Part shown: positions 40,401 to 50,512 of the stretch, in pieces
Layout: each line of letters starts with the position of its first letter
How positions within the stretch are numbered: position 1 is the stretch's first letter
From: Ridgeia piscesae
Lineage: Eukaryota; Annelida; Polychaeta; Sabellida; Siboglinidae
Assembly (NCBI GenBank): GCA_025642075.2
Contig: JAODUO010000874.1
Coordinates: 106,001 to 170,000 of the forward strand
Direction of reading: 5' to 3'
DNA length: 64,000 bases
Notes under the pieces: generated by a model
Told to the model about the DNA's origin: nothing
Database searches by the model: none
The model's input: the letters and a program-made list of their open reading frames with translations, nothing else
Made by a program: the position numbers and the translations under genes

Positions 40401-43244
40401 TGTTGTCTCTCACATCTCATGTTATAGTATCCAATGGAGACCTACGGGTATGCCCTAGTGTTGTCTCTCACTATCTCTGTGTTATAGTATCCAATGGAGA
40501 CTACGGCTATGTACTAGTGTTGTCTCCACTATTCTGTGTTATAGATCCAATGGTGACCTACGGCTATGCACTAGTGTTGTCTCTCACTATCTCTGTGTTA
40601 TAGTATCCAATGGAGACCTACGGCTATGTACTAGTGTTGTCTCTCACTATCTCTGTGTTATAGTATCCAATGGTGACCTACGGCTATGCACTAGTGTTGT
40701 CTCTCACTATCTCTGTGTTATAGTATCCAATGGAGACCTACGGCTATGTACTAGTGTTGTCTCTCACTATCTCTGTGTTATAGTATCCAATGGAGACCTA
40801 CGGCTATGCACTAGTGTTGTCTCTCACCATCTCTGTGTTATAGTATCCAATGGAGACCTACGGCTATGCACTAGTGTTGTCTCTCACTATCTCTGTGTTA
40901 TAGTATCCAATGGAGACCTACGGCTATGTACTAGTGTTGTCTCTCACTATCTCTGGTTATAGTATCCAATGAGACCTACGGCTATGCACTAGTGTTGTCT
41001 CTCACATCTCTGTGTTATAGTATCCAATGGAGACCTACGGCTATGCACTAGTGTTGTCTCTCACTATCTCTGTGTTATAGTATCCAATGGAGACCTACGG
41101 CTATGCACTAGTGTTTTCTCTCACTATCTCTGTGTTATAGTATCCAATGGAGACCTACGGCTATGTACTAGTGTTGTCTCTCACTATCTCTATGTTATAG
41201 TATCCAATGGAGACCTGGCTATGATATGTTGTCTTATACCTGTAATTATATATCCAAAGATACCTATGTACTAGTGTTGTCTCTCACTATCTCTGTGTTA
41301 TAGTATCCAATGGAGACCTACGGCTATGTACTAGTGTTGTCTCTCACTATCTCTGTGTTATAGTATCCAATGGAGACCTACGGCTATGCACTAGTGTTGT
41401 CTCTCACTATCTCTGTGTTATAGTATCCAATGGAGACCTACGGCTATGCACTAGTGTTGTCTCTCACTATCTCTGTGTTATAGTATCCAATGGAGACCTA
41501 CGGCTATGCACTAGTGTTTTCTCTCACTGGCTTTCTTGGAGTCAACATTGTACTTACAATGGTCAAGTCGTTTGGAGCACTCATTACTGTGACAGGTAAG
41601 TGAAGTTGAATATTAGTTACCCGAAAATTAATGCAGTCATTACAATGTATTGTAATTAACAAACGTTTGTTTAATTGTTTAATATATGACCACAATGTCT
41701 TTTAAAACAGTCTTGAAAATTATGGGTCCCACTATTCAAGCAGGTTTAATAAATTGAAGATGATTTATTTTAACAAACTCAATATTCTTACATTCATATG
41801 TTTTGAACATAACATACAGATAAGCCACTTGTTTAATTTTCTAGTTGATGGACAAATTAAATGTTTGAAAGTATTTGTTGTAAAAGCATTGATGTGGACT
41901 TATGGTGAATATCGTTATTTTGTTTCTGTTGTTGTAGTAACATGCATGTGTGCTACTAATAATTGTTACTTTGTTTTTCTAGCAACGACATGCAGAAAAG
42001 CTCTGACAATAATCCTGTCTTTTGTATTCTTCACCAAGCCTTTTACTATGCAGTAAGTTCATTAGTTGTTAATTACTGTACATTGTTATTAACATTATTG
42101 CAAAATCACTACACATTAACATGTTTTTTATACTGTATGTGGAGGGTTGCATAAATTGACCACCTGTATTTCTCTGTACATGTAACCAGGTAAGTTCCAT
42201 TCCAATGAAATGTAAGTTTTTTATTGAGAATGCCGTAATGTTTTGTAACAACTAGTTTGCTCACTGATATGTTTATGTTTAATGTAATTTAAATAAAAAT
42301 ATACCGGGGCACCATGCTCATCAAATCATGGTCACGTATCCTCTAATTGGTCTGTTGCTTATGTTATGCCAAATGTTGTTCAATCATTTCAGCTCTTCCT
42401 TTAATGAGTCTGTTTTACGTAATAATAATGTGTACCAAGGTAAATACTTTCAGAGAGTTTTATATTCTTAGACTGAAAATATACACATCCTGGCCTTAAA
42501 GGGATACTCCAGTCAGTAAGAGATTCACAACATTTACTTACATATGTATAATATATTGGTTGTGCATAGTAATTGTGCACAAAGCTCGTTAATAAACAAT
42601 TAATGATAGTATAATTGTATCAGAAACACTCCATGTTGGATTCAGCGCGCTGCCATCTTGAGAGTTATGTGCCAGTGACGTAAACCGCTTATGTCACTGG
42701 CGCATGCATGTTCGAACATCCTTCATCTATCGAATGGTATTTGAAGTACCCAGTACGTCTCGGATTACTTATGTCATAATCACAATTATTAACGAAGATT
42801 CCGCCAATCCTTGCCTTTTTAACAACGCGCGCGTAAGTCTCAAGATGGCAGTGCCCTGAATCTAAGATAGCATGCTTTTTATACAATTTTTTTTAAACTA
42901 CAACTAATTGTTTATTAACAATCTTTGTGCACAGTTACTAGGCACAACCTATATTGTATACATATGTAAGTTAATACTGTGAACCTCTCACTGACTGGAG
43001 TATCCTTTCAAAGCACAATCCATTTCAGTGGTCATTATTTACGATTGGTTTCAGTATTTTGTGTTTGTGTTGAACATCGGTTTGTTTCAGGTACGTGTGG
43101 TCGGGACTGATTGTGTTGTTTGGCATCTACCTGAATGTGGCAAGCAAGAACAAGTCACTCCACTACACAAACTTACTGGTCACCATAAAGAACTGTATAG
43201 TGCGACGACATCGCACCGACCAGACATTTGAACAGATTGTATGA
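33102..43244 (+). CDS. SLC35B3: Adenosine 3'-phospho 5'-phosphosulfate transporter 2 (SLC35B3/PAPST2)
   Basis: Golgi membrane antiporter that brings PAPS, the sulfate donor, into the lumen for sulfation. Nine exons in continuous phase, 405 codons (human is about 401): 33102-33407, 34144-34265, 35350-35504, 37506-37613, 38263-38360, 39168-39260, 41484-41595, 41983-42052, 43091-43244 (TGA). Family hallmarks: FYLIYGYIQELIF, GWYLTLIQFAFYTLFG, MGLSNSSLGYLNYPTQVIFK (with KCCKLIP next), LISLALCADAVIGNVQEK, YSYSIGFVYILLG, FGALITVT, TCRKALTIILSFVFFTKPF and YVWSGLIVLFGIYLNV, giving nine or ten hydrophobic segments. The start at 33102 fits the family length; the same frame is also open to an ATG at 33069, across a possible acceptor (atttcag at 33088), so that upstream Met may be untranslated. 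Intron 5 has a GC donor (GAAATG|GCAAGT). Introns 3 and 6 contain arrays built from their splice sites. Confidence 0.95.
33530..33642. repeat. (TA)n microsatellite in SLC35B3 intron 1
   Basis: TA runs interrupted by gggtg, cacatg and ttattatt. The remainder of intron 1 (33650-34143) is unremarkable. Confidence 0.93.
34386..34442. repeat. (TA)n microsatellite in SLC35B3 intron 2
   Basis: Uninterrupted TA run about 120 nt after the exon 2 donor. From 34443 to 35349 nothing else is recognised. Confidence 0.95.
35505..36720. repeat. 9-bp minisatellite starting exactly at the SLC35B3 exon 3 donor
   Basis: About 135 units of cacactgga with frequent cacactgaa and cacgctgga/gaa variants, often in an 18-bp higher order. 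The donor itself, CAAG|GTGAACACACTGG, is the first unit, so the array is continuous with the 5' splice site. The donor has A at +5 (GTGAAC), weaker than the GTAAGT used by most exons here. Long frames through it on both strands are repeat by-products. Confidence 0.95.
36935..37112 (+). mobile_element. Possible 3' end of a non-LTR retrotransposon
   Basis: Ends in aaaataaatccacttcttat and (cttat)n, the type of short tandem tail seen on CR1/RTE-like LINE 3' ends. There is no coding remnant. The call rests on the tail and general recall, so it is tentative. Confidence 0.35.
37865..38065. repeat. Dispersed repeat fragment in SLC35B3 intron 4
   Basis: Sequence of the type aaggaagcatattccaaag / aggtgcaccaacagcaaatg, resembling the right part of the 2615-3180 repeat. 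By-eye similarity only. Confidence 0.4.
38361..39167 (+). other. SLC35B3 intron 5 (GC-AG)
   Basis: Begins GCAAGT rather than GT and ends ttgcag. No repeat recognised. A purine-rich stretch (ggagg/gaagg words) lies at 38800-39010. Confidence 0.8.
39325..39490. repeat. Dispersed repeat copy B
   Basis: Second copy of the family at 30925-31110 (cactccctggcagacatgtt, tactcattcatatagctgag), inside SLC35B3 intron 6. Confidence 0.65.
39634..41523 (+). repeat. 60-bp minisatellite duplicating the SLC35B3 exon 7 acceptor, about 31 copies
   Basis: Unit: ttgtctctcactatctctgt + gttatag|tatccaatggag + acctacggctatgcactagtg. Every intact copy contains a polypyrimidine tract, a TTATAG acceptor and the first 45 nt of exon 7 (YPMETYGYALV, then SLT). 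Only the last copy (acceptor at 41481-41483) continues into the unique part of exon 7 (ggctttcttggagtc). In the exon frame each decoy runs 19 codons and stops at the TAG of the next acceptor. Copies at about 40280-40560, 40950-41010 and 41215-41275 are damaged by small deletions. Confidence 0.97.
42498..43008. mobile_element. Foldback MITE-like element in SLC35B3 intron 8
   Basis: Terminal inverted repeats of about 170 bp: the left end aaagggatactccagtcagt and, reversed, the right end aaaggatactccagtcagtg, with matching continuation (acttacatatgtata, gtgcacaaag, gttaataaacaatta, tgccatcttgaga). Total 511 bp with no coding capacity. No clear target-site duplication is visible (left flank ccttaa, right flank caaagc). 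Confidence 0.88.
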
Positions 43245-43339
43245 ATGGCAGTCATCACTCAAAGAATCTCAGTTAGATCATTGTTGATAGAATGATAGAG
43301 TAAGCTATGATAAATACTTATACATTCCCATATTAATGA

Positions 43340-43345
43340 AATAAA
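43340..43345 (+). terminator. Candidate poly(A) signal of SLC35B3
   Basis: AATAAA 96 nt after the stop codon. Confidence 0.45.
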
Positions 43346-43567
43346 AAACTCATATTTCTTGAATTCGTATTATATATATATATATATATATTATTGTTAA
43401 TTTCCCAAAGATAAAATATTTATAAGAACCCAATATACATTATTGGGTTAATGGATAAATGAAATTTTAAATACATGGGACATGATTATGCACAATATTA
43501 CAGTTACCACATGTTTATTTTGTCTTAAATAAATAATTACTGTAAATAAAATGTAAGAACAGTGCAT

Positions 43568-43773
43568 CATTAGACACAGTGTTGATTGTTAAAGAACTCA
43601 CCAGTACTGCAAATAAATGGGTCTGCTCATTGAATGAGTTATACAGTTGTTATAATAATACACTGTATAAATAAGTGCAATTTCGAGGATATAATAACTG
43701 TATAATTTGTTCAATCAGCAGACCCATTCATTTGCAGTACTGGTAAGTTCTTTAACAATCAACACTGTCTAAT

Positions 43774-43774
<1 letters not shown>
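43568..43774. mobile_element. Small foldback MITE-like element downstream of SLC35B3
   Basis: 207 bp, almost wholly two inverted arms: cattagacacagtgttgattg... on the left and, reversed, cattagacagtgttgattgt... on the right, sharing agaact.accagtactgcaa and atgggtctgct. It is flanked on the right by a TA run. Confidence 0.88.

Positions 43775-43778
<4 letters not shown>

Positions 43779-43821
<43 letters not shown>
43779..43821. repeat. (TA)n microsatellite
   Basis: Pure TA run immediately beside the foldback element. A smaller TA run lies at 43371-43391. Confidence 0.95.
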
Positions 43822-43825
<4 letters not shown>

Positions 43826-43885
43826 TGTTTAGGTATTATGGGATTATATGGTGTTACTTTGTGAAGCTGAATACAGTATCTGTTT

Positions 43886-44095
43886 GCTATGTGTGTTAAC
43901 TGGCGTGGATTGTAAGTGCAATTATTAGGTTTATTCTGAAGATGACCGGAGGTTCAGCATCAGCTCATCAGCTTGCCTATTGCCTGGTTTGCTATGTGTG
44001 TTAACTGGTGTGGATTGTAAGTGCAATTGTTAGGATTATTCTGAAGATGACCTGAGGTTCAGCATCAGCTTATCAGCTTGCCTATTGCCTGGAAC
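43886..44095. repeat. 105-bp direct tandem duplication
   Basis: Two head-to-tail copies (gctatgtgtgttaactgg... through ...cagcttgcctattgcctgg) with few substitutions. Function unknown. Confidence 0.92.
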
Positions 44096-44458
44096 TTGTT
44101 TTTTCGCTTCGTCTTCATTTTCCAACAAAATTGGATTCATGTGGAACCAGAAGATATCACTTGTTGACTGGTGTTTGTATTACAACGGAATATCGCACAA
44201 TGATTAATTCTGGTGCTCATTTTGACCCAAAAGCTGTTCTTGTAAACATGCTCTGAATTCATGGAAACGGTCAGCCTGATGCGAATATATGTTATATGTG
44301 ATGGTGTGTGATTGCCCAGCTAATAACAAAACGGAAAACGGATTTTAGCTAATATCTTGTTGTTATTTCCTTTAAAGAACATGGACAATGGATTTTTTGG
44401 CAAATAAGTTAGAGTTAGATTGTTACACTATAAAGTGTTGCTAATGTAGTGACTGATT

Positions 44459-44502
44459 CGTGTGTGTGCGTGTGCGTGCGCGTGCGTGCGTGCGTGTGTG
44501 TA
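44459..44502. repeat. TG/CG microsatellite
   Basis: Alternating tgtg/cgtgcg run. Confidence 0.9.
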
Positions 44503-44509
44503 AAAACGG

Positions 44510-47500
44510 TATCTGTCTGTGTGACCAGTCGTAGCACTGGGGTGTTTACAGTGTATTTTGAGGTCAAGGGGTCAGCTTGGGGTAGGTGGATGTATGTTCA
44601 TATCATATCACGTGTGTGTCGTCGCTACAGCGTGTTATATTTCTATGGCTGCATTAGGCCATTAGTTTATACCAGGTCTGGATCGTCTGATTCATTTCAC
44701 TATCTGTACTTATGCCCAAGCTCAAGTCATGTTTGAATTTTAATATATGTATTTGATAAATTTATCAATACAAATATATTTTTCTCGATGCAGTGTTTTT
44801 AAAAATTCACACAACTACAATTACAGACAAAGAATCAAATATTTATTCAGTAAACGACTTGCATTAACAAACACTCACATACTCCTGTGATCTCAGGAGA
44901 TAGACTAGAAATAATTATACAGGTTTGTTATATTCTCAGAGAAATTATAAACGTTTATTCCCTATAATCAACAGGGGTTGATGGGTTCTCACATACCAAG
45001 TACCCATATCCTTTACACTTTTGGGAAGAACCAGAGTGAAATTAGGATTTGTATACAGCATTTTACTCGGTAAAATCTACACATTTTGTCAATAACATTC
45101 ATAATATATATTACTAATTCTTAAGAATAATGAATGGTTTTATGGACATATAGAAATAATTATACCCAGAGAGATTACAATGTTGTTACTGTTAGGTCAA
45201 CCAAAGTTTCTGAGATAGGAATCTGTGTTGCCTAAAAAATGTTTTCGGAATCAATTCTCAAAATGATTGCTGCAAACCATGTGTGGTAATTTGAAATGCT
45301 ATAGGTCTTATGTACTACTTGTTGAGTCGAAGATAATTTGGTGCCCATTGTGCAAGCCGTGTATGATGAAAACATTATATTCATGCACAGATACATTTAT
45401 ACACACTTAACCTCAATTATAGTTTGACACAAGTGATAAAAACTGCTGAACTTATTCAATGGCATCAATGTATGCACACGCAACTTGTAGTGTTTGCATA
45501 ACGAACACCACCCACTGTGAACCTGCCACATACAACACTGAAACAACGCTGCCATCAACAGAATGGTTAGATAAACAACTAACAGTGCTTTATATTACAG
45601 CACAGTATTATAACATAAATTTGTGGTTTAAACTCTTCTTCTGTGGATACATATCCTCTGTCAATGTGGCTAATTAATACACTATTTGAACGATTGTTTC
45701 TTTCTGAGAATCAGAAATTGCAAAACAAGTAACTGCTTTCTATTAGCATGAGTTTTTCCATGTTGCAACATCTACCAATAGCCAATATTGTTCTAGTTTG
45801 TTATCTTCAGCATGTACATGAAACCTGTAATAGTGTGTACATTAATAAATAGTCATACAGTCGTGTGTTTGTTTATGTTCAATCATTCCGTTGCAATATT
45901 GTGATATATACAAGCTACAAGAAACATTATTTCAAAATCACATCACTTATTTTGGGTGCAAATAATTATTGATATAATTGTATGTTTAGGTATACCATAT
46001 ACACTATAACCAGGTAGTTCAAATTTAAAAATAAAAGGTACTAATCATGCAACTTTATGCAGACTGGCATAATGAAATGCTGTAAAGAGCCAATTCCCAT
46101 TTCGTGGATTGATGAAAGAATATTATTAATGAAAATTATATTGTAGATGCATCTATACGTTTACTTATTTATTTTTAAAGACGATGTTGTTTATTTTATA
46201 TAATAGTATTTTTGTATTTATTATGATTTTATGTATGCTACTAATTAATTTATCATTATTATAATGTGCACCAGGAGAGTTATTTGGATCAGAGCTATAT
46301 ACAAAATATTATATAATGACAAACATTAATAATTAAATCCATCAAAAATATTAAAATAAATGTTAAGAAGATATTAAACAACATTAATATCGTCCAATAA
46401 TATATCATTAACTAGTAAATATAAGGCGTCGTATATTTAGGGGTGGAAGTTCCACATTAAAAGACCATAATAATTTTTATATAATATGTCAATAATGTAT
46501 TTTTCCACACACAAAACATACAGCACATTAACTGTAGTTTTGATCATGTACCCAGACAATGATATCGATAAATATTTGCACCCAAGACAATCTGGTGATT
46601 TTTAGATAGATATTTCTTCTCGCAACTTATATAACAATTTGCAACTTACACACAAACGCAGTTTTATGTAGACATAAACATATCTACACTATATTATATA
46701 TAACTACAATATCCATGAAATTAGTAACTATACATCATAACGCTGTTAAATGTGACACGAGTGTGAGTACCGAATGAAAAAAGAGGGAATCCGGAAGTGA
46801 GAGACACTGGGAACTTTGGGTACAAGCTAATGCACTACTAGGGCTCGGACTCCAACATCGGTTGCTCCTTACAACGCTCCCTGGCGAGGAGTGCCACAAC
46901 CTTCATCCAGAGACGGAGAGAGACGAGAGTCCAATTATACCACCGGGGTTACCCAGAACGACAATTTAAGCCTACATTTACCCTGTAAAGTTTTATTTAG
47001 CCGTGGACTTCGGAACAAATGTTAATGGGAAAGATACGGGATCTCGACAGAGAAACCCGATGGCTACAGCTGACCCCATCATGATCTATTCCCCAAGTGT
47101 ACGAACAAACACCCAGAAAAAAACACCAACCTGGGAAGACTTGCATCATCAGACTTTGGCCCTACAAACGTGAAGTAGAGTTGAATAAGAAAGCCAGCAA
47201 CAGGTCGGCTAATGATGAGCCATAGCTCAGCGTAACTGGAGTAGCTCACGGAAGCAAGCCGAAGTACGCTAAACAATTGTCACATCTCGCAAGCAAAAGA
47301 TCGACTTCAAAAGTACATATGACACCATGCATGTGGCAGTGATACAACATTTTAAATACAGTAATACTGTATCCAAATTAATACTGTTGACATCATCGTC
47401 GTATAGTATATGACATCTCTAAAATCCATTGCTAATATCTATAATTTCTGATAAAACATTCACATTAGCCGTGGTTGCGTTTGACAAGTTAGACTGCCAC

Positions 47501-47870
47501 GCACGGCCTATTTCATTCGCACAAATGTCCGACAAAAATGACATGTCTGACAATAGTGCTATGACATTGTGCGTAAGACGAGGAGCTAGCCCCATAACTG
47601 TCTCGGTGCCTTTTACCATGCAGTGCAAATAGGGCCAACTCTTTTACTCTGAATATCCTATAGTGGGGGCTCCATAATAAGAGCAGCAATTTATTGTTTG
47701 AAAAACTTGCACTTTACATCCGTGAGGGAGAGTCGAATAGAGGGTGGGAGGTAGGAAGGTGAGTTGATAGGTAGGTAGAGAGAGAGAGAAGGAGGTAGGC
47801 AGGGAGAAGGTAGAAGGATACATAATAACTCATACTCAGAATACTCAGATAAGCAGAGGTGGACGAAAAC
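44510..47870. other. Intergenic, no recognisable element
   Basis: AT-rich throughout with slightly higher GC at 46780-47290. I recognise no exon, tRNA or named repeat. The - strand frame at 47079-47276 has a vague retroelement look but no diagnosable motif. Confidence 0.5.
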
Positions 47871-47876
47871 AATTAG

Positions 47877-47879
<3 letters not shown>

Positions 47880-47974
<95 letters not shown>

Positions 47975-47980
47975 CGTGCG

Positions 47981-48012
<32 letters not shown>

Positions 48013-48330
48013 TGCGTGCGTGTGTGTGAGGGAGGGAGAGAGAGAGAGTATGTGTGAGGTAGAGAGAGAGAGACAGACAGACAGAGACAGACAGAGAGAG
48101 GGAGGCAGAGAGGATGAGGAAGAGGACGAGAGAAAGGCAGAGAGAGACGGAGAGGTAGAGGGAAATGCAGAGGCAGGGGCAGTGGGAGACGGAGAGGCAG
48201 AGGCAGACAGAGAGAAAGGGGAGAGGGGGAGAGGATGGAGAAAGAGAGGCGATGCGAGACAGAGGGAGGGGAGGGAGGATCGCAGAGAGGGAGAACGGGA
48301 GAGAGTGATGGAGGAAGTGAGTGAGAGAGT
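47880..48330. repeat. Compound microsatellite: (TA)n, (TG)n, (TGCG)n, then GA-rich
   Basis: TA to about 47942, TG/CGTG to about 48028, then imperfect gagagagg/agacagac purine sequence to about 48330. Long frames across it (SLSLSP- or REREG-type) are composition artefacts. Confidence 0.93.
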
Positions 48331-49640
48331 CACTTTGTCAATATCGTTGACGGCACTAATACGCCTGACTGGCATGTCGTCACTTCATTCCGGCGACACG
48401 GCCACCCGTCAATGCAGGCGCTGCATCCAGATGACACCCAAATATACCCACAGTGCACCTCGCGATCGGTTTTTGGTATGTAACATATTGGTGTGCAACT
48501 GGTCTATTCCATTTTAAGCAAATCTACGGAAACGGAACACACTGTATTCTGTTAATGTAGCATGCTACGATGCCTAGTCTTGATCACACATTCATCTAGG
48601 CGTTTCAATAATCTCCTGGCAGCACTGTTCATAGCATTACCAACTCATGTAGAAGTATTAAGCCACGCTACACTCACTGCGCGACATTTATACACCCATT
48701 CAAGCCCGTCACTTTACACAATTAAATACTGAATAATTTAGCCGTGTGACATAAAATTAGCTACCAATATATCTTTATATAATAAATTAGAATAACATGT
48801 AAACGAGAAAACACCAATAAATAAAACAATGAAGAAAAAAGTCTCGGTGGTTCAAGATGGATTTGAACTGGCAACCATTGGCGTGAGTAACGGAACTGCG
48901 CTTTTTGAACGTAATATTTACAAATACCGTTTAATATGAAATATAAATTATACATTTCAATAACGATATAAGAAAACAACGGTGGCCGGATGCTATCTCG
49001 ATACCCGGGCTATACTACGTGCCTGCCGCGCCAAGCTGCCGTCAAGACGCCCGAGGATCGAGTCCAGTACGCACACCCATGTGCCATCCAGCCACACGCG
49101 CAAATCATGTTCGATTTGCCTATAAATCCAAAAGTAAAAAGAAAAAACTACATGATGACGTCATTCGCGTGTCATACTTTGTTTTTATAAAAATTACTTT
49201 TTTGATATATTTTATTGTTGGAACAAAAATCAACATCGAAACCAACTCCATACAATTACAAAGTCAACTTATATTTAAAAGATTATAAATAAAACCAACT
49301 CTCTTGTGACGACATCACAGTAACACGTAGACGTTAATGTCACGTCACTAACGTGCAACGCATGTAGACAAACGTATTACGTAGGATTTATATGTTCTTC
49401 TTCTTTTGTTTGATCCGCGCGCTAAAACGAATGAAGTGTGTATTGGTAAATGCGCCCAAATGTCGAGTCTAATTGATTGTCAGTGTTTTATTTCAATTAT
49501 CGAGTTTCTGAAGTTACAGACTTGGTTACACTACCATTATAACATGTTAAAAAAACCAAGGGTTGACGCTTTACAATCTACACGTGCATAGCCAGCTACT
49601 AACGTACTCGTAACTAATGTCGACCACGAACGTTTACTAT
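48331..49640. other. Intergenic, no recognisable element
   Basis: No gene evident. Short B-box-like words near 48860 and 49060 lack a paired A box. Confidence 0.5.
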
Positions 49641-49644
49641 ATAT

Positions 49645-49935
49645 ACACTACAATACACTACACACTACACTACACTACACTACACTACACTACACTACAC
49701 TACACTACACTACACTACACTACACTACACTACACTACACTACACTACACTACACTACACTACACTACACTACACTACACTACACTACACTACACTACAC
49801 TACACTACACTACACTACACTACACTACACTACACTACACTACACTACTCTACACTACTCTACACTACACTACACTACACTACACTACACTACACTACAC
49901 TACACTACACTACACTACACTACACTACACTACAC
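49645..49935. repeat. (ACACT)n pentanucleotide satellite, about 56 copies
   Basis: Nearly perfect 5-bp array, with two ACTCT variants near 49848-49860. Confidence 0.97.
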
Positions 49936-50353
49936 GAATCTCTTAGTTACGATGGAACTACATGTGGATTAATTCTTCCCAAACAAGTCAAGATGGTGAT
50001 CGCTTGAACAAGTCTGCCAGGAAGTTAAAAATTAATGGAAGCCACGTCTTGGAAACTGGATACAGCGCTATATAAGAAATGAGAACGCGTCATTATGTGT
50101 ATGAAAATGCTATCCCATACAAATCACACTTTCCTTGCCGGATGTGTGTGAAAGCTATGAAATGTGGTGCAACGCTTTACTATAGCGAGTCAGCGAAAGC
50201 ACCGTATAAACGATTACTAACCTTGGTCTCCCATTCGTTGGCGAGTGTGCTACATAGTACATATGCTTGAGTCTTGTGTTCATTCCATAAGTACGAATTT
50301 ACACAAAGTCTCTCCACAGATCATGTGACACCGAACTGATGTTGCATGCATGC

Positions 50354-50433
<80 letters not shown>

Positions 50434-50440
50434 TTAATCA

Positions 50441-50508
<68 letters not shown>
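50354..50508. repeat. (TA)n microsatellite, two blocks
   Basis: TA runs separated by atattttaatcatg at about 50427-50442. Directly next to the 3' end of the LINE copy. Confidence 0.95.
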
Positions 50509-50511
<3 letters not shown>

Positions 50512-50512
50512 T

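Noticed and set aside
39599..40603. 334-codon frame (SHYLCVIVSNGDLRLCTS repeats)
   Set aside because: Off-frame reading of the exon 7 decoy array. The genuine coding frame of the unit is YPMETYGYALV and stops at each TAG.
47079..47276. Possible retroelement coding fragment on the - strand
   Set aside because: The 65-codon frame shows no catalytic or zinc-knuckle motif that I can identify.
48840..48905. Another tRNA-like B box (antisense of ggatttgaactgg)
   Set aside because: No A box at a suitable distance and no cloverleaf.
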